Shown here: positions 22,115-29,042 of the stretch, in pieces
How the letters are laid out: each line of letters starts with the position of its first letter
Numbering within the stretch: position 1 is the stretch's first letter
Origin: CAZTLI01 sp964614375
GTDB lineage: Bacteria > Chloroflexota > Anaerolineae > Aggregatilineales > Phototrophicaceae
NCBI GenBank assembly: GCA_964614375.1
Contig: CAZTLI010000010.1
Coordinates: 1 to 29,042 of the forward strand
Direction: 5' to 3'
Length of the DNA stretch: 29,042 nt
Notes under the pieces: model-generated
Told to the model about the DNA's origin: nothing
Databases searched by the model: none
What the model saw: the letters and a program-made list of their open reading frames with translations, nothing else
Made by a program: the position numbers and the translations under genes

Positions 22115-24552
22115 CTAGAGCAGCAGGCCAATCAACACATCATAGAAGCGCCAGAGTGCGCGACGTGCCGGGTCAGGCCAGTTGCGTCCGGGCAGAATCG
22201 GCGGGAAGGATGATGCGCCCGATTCATCGAAGGAGTTCGTCCAGCCCTCGCCCGTCCACAGGATGTCCGCGCCGGGAATGCCGATGTCGGCGACAATCCC
22301 CGTTGGCTCATAACCGTTATTTTCCCATTCGTTATCGTGAATCCAATTGCCTTCTGGCAGTGGGCCAAGGTCAAACACGGTATCCCGCGGGAAAATCATA
22401 TACAGGCTGGTCACACCCAGTCCCATCGTCTGGTTGTTGCGAATGCGATTGTTATAGACTTCGGTGCGGTCAGCCGTCATGATGAGGATGCCCGTCCCCG
22501 GCGGCACAATCCNNNNNNNNNNNNNNNNNNNNNNNNNNNNNNNNNNNNNNNNNNNNNNNNNNNNNNNNNNNNNNNNNNNNNNNNNNNNNNNNNNNNNNNN
22601 NNNNNNNNNNNNACTTCGGTGCGGTCAGCCGTCATGATGAGGATGCCCGTCCCCGGCGGCACAATCCCGACTGTCGAATCCGGGTCGCCGAAGTTAGGAT
22701 GATTGTTGTCGTAGATGTCGTTGTCATACACCCGCGTGTCATACCCCACGCGCGACGGGTTGTTGGGCAGCAAGAACACCAGAATCCCGCCCGTGTTGTC
22801 GTGGACATCGTTGCCATAGACATCGGCATTGGTGCTATTTTCAATTTCGATGCCCGTCACGTTGTTGAAAACCTCGTTGTTCCGCACCACAATCGGCCCG
22901 CGACTTTGCCCGACATAAATCGCAGCATCGGCAATGCCCGAAACGACGTTGTTTTCGATGAGGATGTCGGTGCATTCAACGGGATAGATTCCGTAAATCG
23001 TGCTCAAGCCTTCGACGCCCGTGATGCCTTCAATGATGAGATTGCGATAGACGACCCGTTCCGCGCCAGTAGTGAGAATGTCATTGCCGACATACCCTCT
23101 GAAACCGAGATTCTCAATCACAAAATCGTCGCCCGTGGTATTAAAGCCGTCGCTGCGCCAATTTTCGCCGTCCAACCAGGGGCGTTCGTCACCTTCGATG
23201 ATGCCGCGTATGGTAATGCCCGGTATATCAACATAGACGGTCTCATAATAGACGCCGGGTTCAATTTCAATCGTATCGCCCGGTAAGGCACGGTCTACCG
23301 CCGCCTGAATCGATTCGCCTTCCCGCACGCGGATGACCTGTGGCTCATGGTCGTCGGGGTCAAAGGGCGGCGCAGTCGAATTATCAACCAGTTCGCGGGC
23401 GGGATTGTCCATTGGCGCGACTACGGGCAGGCCGGACGGCACAGATTCAGGGATGGCGATGAGCGCGCTCGGTTCGTCCGTCAGCGAAATCAGGAAATTG
23501 ACGACATCCTCGATCTGCTGGTCGGTCAATGTGAAACCGCGAATCTTCTCATCCGGCACCACATCGACACCAAAGGCAGGGCCACCACCATCAGCATAGA
23601 AGCGCACCACTTCTGCCAGGGTTGCGAAGGCGCCATTGTGCATATAGGGCGCTGTCAGGGCGACATTACGTAAACCCGGTGTACGGAAAGCGCGGGTGGC
23701 GTCCGCCGCGTTTTGCACTTCGACACGGCCTAAATCCGGCGCTTCGGGGTCGATGTCGGGCACACCGAGAATATGAAAGGTATTGTGTGTAAATGTCGGC
23801 CACGCATGACATTCAAAACAGCGGGTCGCCGCACTGCGGAAAATATCGAAGCCGCGCCGCTGCGATGGGGTCAGCGCATTGAAGTCGCCCGCAGCAAAAC
23901 GGTCAAACGGCGAATTGCTGCTGATGAGTGTGCGTTCAAACGCGACAATCGAAGTCACCACGTTGTCTATCGTGATGCCATCCTCATAGACCGCATCGAA
24001 CATCTGCACATATTCGGGGATGTCATTCAGTTCGACAATCATTTCGTCGATGTCCGCGCCCATTTCGTCGGGCGCTGTCAATGGCACGAGCATCTGGTCT
24101 TCTAGCGATTCGGCGCGTCCATCCCAGAATAAGCTGGTGGCATAGGCCACATTCCACAGCGAGGGTGCGTTCCGCCGCAAATCCTCGCCATGTGACCCGA
24201 CAGCGACGACTCGCCCATCGCCAAAACCCTGATCGGGATGATGACAGGTCGCGCATGACATATCATTATTTGCCGACAGCACCGGGTCGTAAAATAGATA
24301 CCAGCCCAGTTCCGCTGCATCCGGGTCGGGTGCGTCGATTTCAGGCCATGCGGCTTGTAGACCAGTGGTCGCAGTGTCGTTTTGACGTGCGCCACCACCC
24401 TGTTCTTCTAGCGGAATCGGCGTGTCTTCTGGCGCGGGGATAAACGCAAATAAAGTAATGATGCCACATAGTAAAACCAGTGGAATGCCGACAATCCAGC
24501 GCCAGATACGGCGTTTGCGGCGGGGAGCAGGTTGTTCAGTTTGTTCAGTCAT
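22115..24552 (-). CDS. Dihaem cytochrome c peroxidase/MauG-like protein fused to beta-helix
   Basis: The gene is interrupted by an artificial N run. Removing the 100 Ns and one of the two 55-bp copies leaves 2283 bases in frame, coding for about 760 residues. An N-terminal membrane anchor lies at about 17-38. The peroxidase-like part (about 75-360) has two haem-binding motifs, CATCH at 100-104 and CFECH at 245-249, plus PYMHNGAF (302-309), the usual region of the distal axial ligand. After a Pro-rich linker, the C-terminal 350 residues form a right-handed parallel beta-helix with short turns such as ILIENNVVSGIADAAIYVGQ, GIEIENSTNADVYGNDV and TGILIMTADRTEVYNN. This closely resembles a described parallel beta-helix family (TIGR03805, from memory) often paired with a dihaem cytochrome. 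The protein is exported and membrane-anchored. AGAGAGG precedes the ATG. Confidence 0.85.
22513..22612. other. Assembly gap (100 Ns) in an artificial overlap
   Basis: The 55 bases before the gap (22458-22512) and the 55 bases after it (22613-22667) are identical and abut the gap exactly. The two contigs therefore overlap and the Ns represent no missing sequence. Joining them keeps the reading frame of the cytochrome fusion gene. Confidence 0.95.
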
Positions 24553-24624
24553 AAATAACCTCTCTAGTTGAAAACGGCACTAATTTTTATATCTATAGAG
24601 CATCTCAGCAGTCAGCATTTCAGC

Positions 24625-24662
24625 TAAAAAGTGCATGACTGCAATCTAAACGACAGTCATCA
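24625..24662 (-). terminator. Possible terminator of the Uma2 gene
   Basis: On the minus strand, a 7-bp stem (24654-24660 with 24635-24641, ATGACTG/CAGTCAT) with a 12-base loop is followed, after 4 bases, by TTTTT. It begins at the Uma2 stop codon and would separate that gene from the cytochrome fusion gene. Confidence 0.45.
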
Positions 24663-25244
24663 AATTCCCAATAAGTCATCTATAGACATCTTAAATCCGT
24701 CGATAAGCGTTCCCCCTTCTAATACATCACCTGTCGTCAAGCGCATCTGTTGACTGCTGCCAGCCAGATGCACAATAATCGTCTTTGCTACCGGGTCAAC
24801 CACCCAAACCAGCTTTACGCCATCTGCCAGATAACGCGCCACTTTTTCATTTACTTCTGAAAAGCGGTCAGTAGGCGAGATGACCTCCACAACTAAATCA
24901 GGAACAATCGTCAGTGGTTTAAGTTGCCAATCCGGGTCGTTCCCTTCTAATTCTGCTATTCGCGCTGCTCGCACGAACATTATATCCGGCACACGCGACC
25001 CTTTGACCCATGTTGATTTCTCTTCAAATGAGAGGATGAATGGCATTTCGACATATATTTTCCCTAATTTGTGCCTATCGACATAATCCGCCAATTTACG
25101 CGCAATTTCAAAACCTGTAATCGCGCTGAGTGGGATTTGTGGACTCACAGGTATCTGCTTCCCATCAATCAATTCAAACGGGCCATTGTCGCTGTAGGCC
25201 CGCATGAAATCGTCTAATGTCAGTGGTGTGGTTTTGGCAACCAT
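24660..25244 (-). CDS. Uma2-family endonuclease
   Basis: The protein is 194 residues from the preferred ATG at 25244, where GAGG lies about 6 bases upstream; the upstream ATG at 25256 has none. The fold is the PD-(D/E)XK-like Uma2/DUF820 nuclease. Typical blocks are YSDNGPFELIDGKQIPVSPQ, RVPDIMFV (Asp/Val strand), PDLVVEVISPTDR with the family's catalytic-region acid/lysine arrangement, KVARYLADGVKLVWVVDP and the closing strand TIIVHLAG. These genes are abundant in cyanobacteria and Chloroflexota and are often scattered and repeated. The cellular role is not well known. It is 66 bases from the dehydrogenase and seems unrelated to the redox genes around it. Confidence 0.85.
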   Translation of the reverse strand: MVAKTTPLTLDDFMRAYSDNGPFELIDGKQIPVSPQIPLSAITGFEIARKLADYVDRHKLGKIYVEMPFILSFEEKSTWVKGSRVPDIMFVRAARIAELEGNDPDWQLKPLTIVPDLVVEVISPTDRFSEVNEKVARYLADGVKLVWVVDPVAKTIIVHLAGSSQQMRLTTGDVLEGGTLIDGFKMSIDDLLGI

Positions 25245-25310
25245 GATTCGCCTCATTCAACAAATTGATGCTTTCAGCTTATCACACTTCCGGCGACTTG
25301 CTTGATGATG

Positions 25311-26444
25311 CTAATCGGCAGCGGGCAGCAGACGATAAATCCCGCCCGTGCCTTCCGCCACTGTCGCGAAATACAGCCCTCCCTCTGGCCCCACGATCAC
25401 ATCAAGCTTGCAATCGGAATCGCCCAGATCGAGTATGTATTCGGCTTCAACCCGATTACGACGTGTATTCAACTCGATACGGCGCAGAGTCCCCTCGTTC
25501 CATGAGCAGAAAAACAGATCATTCTCCCATTCCGGGAAAGCGTCGCCATCATAGAAAGTGATTCCCGTTGGCGCGATGGTCACTTCGTATGACAGAAGCG
25601 GCGGGACATACCGCTCGACATCATAATCATCCATCCCTACGCAGCCGGGATAATCCGCGCCCCAGCCGTAGTTAAAACCGCGCAGCACGATATTGATTTC
25701 ATCGTCACAGTGCAGCCCATTTTCCGTCGTGAACAGATTGCCGCTCACCGGGTCAAATGCGAAATCGAAGGGATTTCGTAATCCATAGGCGAAAATGCTG
25801 CTGTCCTCAAACGGATTATCCGGCGCGGGGACAAGACCATCATCCGTCACCATAAAGCGGTGGATTTTGCCCGGCGGGACGGTTAAATCCTGGGCATTCG
25901 TCGGGTCGCCATTGTCCCCCAACGACACGTACAGATAGCCGTCATCATCGAAGGCCATATTGCCACCGTTATGCAATAGCTGCCCATTCGTAATCGGCGC
26001 GTTAAACATCACCACCGGGTCGCTGCCCACGCCATCGACCTCACGAAAGCGCACAACCCGATTCGCCGAAAAATCGCGCTGCGTGGGTTCTGCCGTATGA
26101 AACACCCAGATGTAACCGTTATTTTCGTAATCCGGGTCGAGCACAATACCGAGCATTCCACGCTCTTGCAAGGCGTCTGTCGGCAGATGGATGACAGGTT
26201 CGGGCTGCAACTCCCCATCGGCACTGATGACGCGCACATTGCCCGTATTCTTCTCGGTATAGAACAGGCGACCATCCGGCGCGAAAGCCAGCGCCACCGG
26301 GAAATTAGCGGTCTGATAGAGTTCGATGGTATACCGCGCGCCAGTGACCTCATCCGTGATGACGGTCGCGTCCTGGGCGGCGGATACGCCAATGATGAGC
26401 AGCAAGCATACGATGAATAGCAGAACGGGAAACTTACGAATCAT
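25311..26444 (-). CDS. Secreted PQQ-dependent sugar dehydrogenase-like protein (second copy)
   Basis: The 377-residue protein has a signal peptide (MIRKFPVLLFIVCLLLIIGV, ending SAAQ at about 24) and the same soluble quinoprotein beta-propeller as the gene at 7105. The hallmarks HNGGNMAFDDDGYLYVSLGD (158-177), PPGKIHRF and YGLRNPFDFAFD (220-231) are present. At the position of the catalytic histidine (LLGLAFHPNF in the other gene) this one reads MLGIVLDPDY, with Asp103, so it may differ in chemistry or be inactive as a dehydrogenase. AGGTG about 6 bases upstream supports the ATG. The in-frame reading to 26543 is rejected because it would extend into the previous gene. It lies 28 bases after the NorB-like gene, so it is the last member of that operon. 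The electron acceptor is likely the neighbouring cytochrome. Confidence 0.8.
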   Translation of the reverse strand: MIRKFPVLLFIVCLLLIIGVSAAQDATVITDEVTGARYTIELYQTANFPVALAFAPDGRLFYTEKNTGNVRVISADGELQPEPVIHLPTDALQERGMLGIVLDPDYENNGYIWVFHTAEPTQRDFSANRVVRFREVDGVGSDPVVMFNAPITNGQLLHNGGNMAFDDDGYLYVSLGDNGDPTNAQDLTVPPGKIHRFMVTDDGLVPAPDNPFEDSSIFAYGLRNPFDFAFDPVSGNLFTTENGLHCDDEINIVLRGFNYGWGADYPGCVGMDDYDVERYVPPLLSYEVTIAPTGITFYDGDAFPEWENDLFFCSWNEGTLRRIELNTRRNRVEAEYILDLGDSDCKLDVIVGPEGGLYFATVAEGTGGIYRLLPAAD

Positions 26445-26472
26445 GTTTTGCACCTGTGTGAACTGCAATAAA

Positions 26473-27774
26473 TTACGGATTTTCTGTGGCGATAGATGCA
26501 GCCGGACGGCGCGCCCAGAATCCGAGCAGATAAACCACTGCACCGAGCGTCATCAGTAACGCGCCCACAATCCACAGCAGATACAGCGGGATGATGAACA
26601 CCTGCGTATCGAGATAACCCACGCTTAATATCCGTTCCAGATAGGTCTGGACTGTGCCCGCAGCGGCGAGGGCAAATCCGCCACCCAGGATGCCAAATGT
26701 CACCAACCAGAAGGGCATCAGCCCCGTGATACGGCGATTTTCCTCGCGCAGTTCCGCCGTCACTTGATTGATCATGCCGAAAACCACCGCCACTGCCGCT
26801 ATCGCCATCAAGGTCGTCTGTAAATCGCTGAGGCGTGTGCCCTGTGTCCATTGGATGATGCCGGGCAGCGCCAATAATGCGCCTAAAACACCCATTCCCA
26901 ACAGCAGCAGCAGCAGCGCCAGCGCGTACCAGTGCGCGGCGAGTGTTTCTGTCGGATTACGGTCACGCAGCGCGCGGTAACTGTGTCCCGCGAAGTTGAG
27001 CGCGATATACGGCACGATGAACACGGTCACTGTACCGAGTGCGTTTGATGCGCCCAGATTATACAGCGGCGGGATACTAATCAGCACACCGCCAATCGTC
27101 AGCAGGCCAGCAGTTGTATAGAGACCTTCATTCGCCCACAACGGCATGACATTGCTAAAACGTCGCATCAGCCAGAATCCCAGCGCGACCAGCATCAACA
27201 CATAGGCGACATTGTGATTGAGATTGACCGCCAGCGCCCGCAGTGCGATGTCCTGTAGATAATCCGCAGGCGGCAACAGGGCAATCGCCGTTGTCAAGCC
27301 ACTCAGCAGCAGTCCAAATGAGAATACGACCGCGAACGGCGTCCATTCACGCACACTGGCGATGATATTGAACAGGAAGAGGGCAATCACAACGAGCTGC
27401 GCTAGCATCAACAACGGCGGCAGTTCTAGCAAATAGCGCCCTGACAGCAAATTGAGCACGCCGAAAATCAGTGCCAGTCCAACAAAGGCTGTCCATAACC
27501 AGTGAGCGATGGTCAATAAACGTTCATTCGCCACTTTGTCGGTCAGCCGGTCATTGGCGATGATATAGACACCGCCGCCAAAAAAGCCACTGAGTATCGC
27601 CGCATTCCGCAGCACATGCGCGAGCGCATCCACCTGTTGATAGGATAGACCCGTTGCCAATGGATCATCCGCCAGAAATTTGAGCGCCGTCAGCAAGGCG
27701 ACAGCGGCATATAACACAAACAGCAGCACCGCCTGGGCGAACAAGCGATATACAATCCGTTTCGTCTCGGTCAT
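26473..27774 (-). CDS. NorB/CcoN-like membrane protein lacking most metal-ligand histidines
   Basis: The 433-residue protein has about 12 hydrophobic helices. It aligns by eye with NorB of cytochrome c-dependent nitric-oxide reductase along its length. Matches include ALAHVLRNAAILSGFFGGGVY (His53, first haem b ligand position), GRYLLELPPLLMLAQLV, NHNVAYVLMLVALGFWL (His187, first FeB ligand position), IQWTQGTRLSDLQTTLMAI and AAAGTVQTYLERI. The other ligand positions are replaced. The paired histidines (HH of GTGHHYFW) become PP/L in SIPPLYNLGA, and the HxH of NYYTHGTxLTAAHGH becomes DLQTTLMA. With two of six ligands left, a normal O2- or NO-reducing centre cannot form. It overlaps the cytochrome gene as ATGA. 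It may be a haem-poor electron-transfer or structural subunit. Confidence 0.75.
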   Translation of the reverse strand: MTETKRIVYRLFAQAVLLFVLYAAVALLTALKFLADDPLATGLSYQQVDALAHVLRNAAILSGFFGGGVYIIANDRLTDKVANERLLTIAHWLWTAFVGLALIFGVLNLLSGRYLLELPPLLMLAQLVVIALFLFNIIASVREWTPFAVVFSFGLLLSGLTTAIALLPPADYLQDIALRALAVNLNHNVAYVLMLVALGFWLMRRFSNVMPLWANEGLYTTAGLLTIGGVLISIPPLYNLGASNALGTVTVFIVPYIALNFAGHSYRALRDRNPTETLAAHWYALALLLLLLGMGVLGALLALPGIIQWTQGTRLSDLQTTLMAIAAVAVVFGMINQVTAELREENRRITGLMPFWLVTFGILGGGFALAAAGTVQTYLERILSVGYLDTQVFIIPLYLLWIVGALLMTLGAVVYLLGFWARRPAASIATENP

Positions 27775-28538
27775 GACTGCCCCTCCGTGCTGCCGTCCAA
27801 CGTCATCAAAAAGGCGATGATGTCGCTGATGTCCTGACTGCTCAATTGGCTGGCGAGATTCTGCGCCATCGCATTGGGGAAGCCGGACACGATGAAATCA
27901 CCGGGGCGCACAATCGAATTGCGGATGTATTCTTCGGCGCTTTGACCGGGAACGCGCGTTCCGGCTCGTGTCGCAATGCCTGCTAATGACGGCCCGACGA
28001 CAACGACATCCGGCTCAAGTGAATGACACGTCGAACACAGTGCAGGCGCACGCGAGAACAGTGCCCGTCCCCGTGCTGCCGGGTCATCACTGGCAACGGC
28101 GTCCGCGCCGCGTACCGCGCCAGCAAATCCACCACCACCCGCCACATTAATTTGTCGTGGCGGCCAATTATTTGCAATGTCCGTCTCCCCCACCCATGCA
28201 AGGAAAGCGAACAGGTTCTCGCGTTCTGTCCGGGTCAATGTGAAGATCGGCATTTGCCGCGCGCCGGGATGGAATGCGGCGGGATTGAGTAAAAATTCGT
28301 TGATGTAACCCTCGCCGCGTTGACTGTAAATGTGTGTCAAATCGGGGGCATAGACACCGCCATGACCGTAGATGGTGTGACACTGTTCACAGCCATAACC
28401 ACGCCACACACCATAGCCCGCCGCCACTGCATCTGACACAGGCCGACCCATCCCACCGAGCGCGCCCCCCATCAACACAACAGCCAGCAGCACCGCAATG
28501 ACCACACAACCCGCGAAAAAGACTCGTGTACCGGGCAT
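27771..28538 (-). CDS. Dihaem cytochrome c, NorC-like first half
   Basis: The 255-residue protein begins with a membrane anchor (about 7-29). The first haem domain has CEQCH at 50-54, followed by TIYGHGGVYAPDLTHIYSQRG, which matches the NorC pattern CHTxxGEGAYFAPDLTKxYxRRG. Later FLLNP, RQMPIFTLT (Met96 as the likely axial ligand) and NNWPP also match NorC. NorC normally ends here. This protein adds a second haem domain, CSTCH at 168-172 with PNAMAQ (Met224) as a possible ligand, and a cytochrome-like closing helix (IIAFLMTLDG). It is therefore a NorC with an extra cytochrome, all outside the membrane. It overlaps its neighbours on both sides (TGATG with the small upstream gene, ATGA with the downstream gene). 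Confidence 0.85.
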   Translation of the reverse strand: MPGTRVFFAGCVVIAVLLAVVLMGGALGGMGRPVSDAVAAGYGVWRGYGCEQCHTIYGHGGVYAPDLTHIYSQRGEGYINEFLLNPAAFHPGARQMPIFTLTRTERENLFAFLAWVGETDIANNWPPRQINVAGGGGFAGAVRGADAVASDDPAARGRALFSRAPALCSTCHSLEPDVVVVGPSLAGIATRAGTRVPGQSAEEYIRNSIVRPGDFIVSGFPNAMAQNLASQLSSQDISDIIAFLMTLDGSTEGQS

Positions 28539-28675
28539 CAGACTGTGACTCCGTTATTGAGGGCAGAAATGAGTTGGATAATGGCATAAACGGCAGCCAG
28601 CAGCGTCAAGAGCAGTGTGCCCCACAGCGCAATCCGCCAGGCGAGGCTCGATAACAGGCGTTGAGTGTGCTGCAT
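28538..28675 (-). CDS. 45-residue single-helix membrane protein
   Basis: The product is MQHTQRLLSSLAWRIALW and then one hydrophobic segment at about 19-38, ending in NNGVTV. It is supported by GAGGAA 9 bases before the ATG at 28675, by the -10/-35 elements upstream and by the TGATG overlap with the cytochrome gene. It probably is the first gene of the operon. It resembles small accessory subunits of terminal oxidases in size and position, but no family can be given. Confidence 0.6.
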   Translation of the reverse strand: MQHTQRLLSSLAWRIALWGTLLLTLLAAVYAIIQLISALNNGVTV

Positions 28676-28736
28676 AAAAAATTTCCTCAATAAGACTATA
28701 ACTAAACGCATTAATTTAACGCGAATTCGGTTGGCT

Positions 28737-28765
28737 ATTATAGTCACCACCCCACATTTCAGCAA
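28737..28765 (-). promoter_or_regulatory. Promoter of the redox operon
   Basis: On the minus strand TTGCTG (28765-28760), a 17-base spacer and a perfect TATAAT (28742-28737) precede the 45-residue gene with a leader of about 55 bases. This is the best sigma-70-like promoter on the minus strand in this window. Confidence 0.65.
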
Positions 28766-28777
28766 AAATCTGAATTA

Positions 28778-28792
28778 TGAAAATGATTATCC
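28778..28792. promoter_or_regulatory. Fur-like box upstream of the redox promoter
   Basis: TGAAAATGATTATCC matches 12 of 14 defined positions of the 7-1-7 Fur consensus. It lies 12 bases upstream of the -35 box of the redox operon and about 210 bases before the gene at 29001. This position is more like an activator or distal site than a classical repressor site. Iron control of a haem-rich operon would make sense, but the match could be chance in AT-rich DNA. Confidence 0.33.
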
Positions 28793-28955
28793 CCCACAGG
28801 CGGCATGGAGGGCACAGCGCCGCAAAGCAAGCGAATCCACTTTCAACTCATTTACTCTTGATTGCGCCTTTATCGTTACCTATTGCGACCTTCGCGTCAT
28901 GGCGATTTTGTGTTTAACCTTTTCATTTAATCTTTTATCTTGACGCCAAATCTTC

Positions 28956-28961
28956 TATACT
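28956..28961 (+). promoter_or_regulatory. Possible -10 box of the final gene
   Basis: TATACT lies 40 bases before the ATG at 29001. A TTGACG is only 10 bases away, too close to serve as its -35. Confidence 0.3.
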
Positions 28962-29000
28962 CCATCCACAGCCGACTCGATAAATCATAGGACGTGAACA

Positions 29001-29042
29001 ATGGCGGATGAACAATCAACCCCGGTTATCAGCCCACAACTG
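29001..29042 (+). CDS. 5' end of an unidentified gene (partial)
   Basis: An ATG at 29001, preceded by AGGA about 9 bases upstream, opens 14 codons (MADEQSTPVISPQL) to the end of the window. There is no signal peptide in what is visible. The protein cannot be identified from this piece. Confidence 0.55.
   Translation, partial: MADEQSTPVISPQL

Larger units (their letters stand above)
28676..29000. other. 325-bp divergent intergenic region
   Basis: It holds the promoter of the redox operon (28737-28765, minus), a Fur-like box (28778-28792) and a -10-like element for the rightward gene (28956-28961). No gene is evident. Confidence 0.55.

Noticed and set aside
22699..23286. Plus-strand ORF of 195 residues opposite the beta-helix
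   Set aside because: It is valine/aspartate-rich, the expected complement of a beta-helix gene, with no start signal.
28940..28961. TTGACG with TATACT as a promoter for the final gene
   Set aside because: The spacer is only 10 bases, too short for a sigma-70 pair. Only the -10 element is retained.
1..29042. CRISPR arrays, tRNA or rRNA genes
   Set aside because: No repeat-spacer pattern and no tRNA- or rRNA-like sequence was seen on reading either strand. A program search would be needed to exclude them fully.

Overview
The window looks like chromosomal DNA of a mesophilic, probably aerobic or facultative member of the Chloroflexota (Anaerolineae-like). This is inferred from overall protein style: large TPR proteins with a single membrane helix and a Thr/Pro-rich outer linker, a Uma2-family nuclease, secreted soluble quinoprotein-like dehydrogenases without outer-membrane genes, and mixed GC content with both ATG and GTG starts. 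It comes from a draft assembly: a run of 100 Ns at 22513-22612 is flanked by two identical 55-bp ends, so it is an artificial join and not missing sequence.

Layout. 1-8.3 kb is housekeeping and hypothetical genes: the end of an unknown gene, a 2TM protein, a histidine phosphatase, a GAF protein, a DUF3267 membrane zincin, an MFS transporter, a tandem GNAT acetyltransferase, plsY and a secreted quinoprotein-type dehydrogenase. Two intergenic stretches here hold apparent gene relics. 8.4-15 kb carries a cytoplasmic TPR protein, an operon of two membrane proteins behind a phased repeat operator, a zinc-ribbon/TPR protein on the minus strand, two overlapping PaaI-like thioesterase paralogues, and the 3' stub of an ISAs1-type transposase. 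15-20.6 kb carries a large membrane-anchored TPR protein and a two-gene polysaccharide unit (GT4 glycosyltransferase plus polyprenyl-phosphate sugar transferase). 20.7-22 kb is a compact ArsR/SRPBCC regulon with a clear shared operator and an apparently leaderless first gene.

22.1-28.7 kb, all on the minus strand, is the most unusual part: a redox island. Its core operon (promoter at 28737-28765) encodes a 45-residue membrane peptide, a dihaem cytochrome c whose first half is NorC-like, a 12-helix-type membrane protein that aligns along its length with NorB/CcoN haem-copper oxidase subunit I but has lost most of the metal-ligand histidines, and a secreted quinoprotein-type dehydrogenase. Start-stop overlaps couple the first three. 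Further downstream are a Uma2 nuclease and a membrane-anchored dihaem cytochrome c peroxidase/MauG-like domain fused to a right-handed beta-helix. I infer an extracytoplasmic electron-transfer system in which a dehydrogenase feeds electrons through cytochromes, with the NorB-like protein serving as something other than a normal oxygen or NO reductase. The window ends with the first 14 codons of another plus-strand gene.
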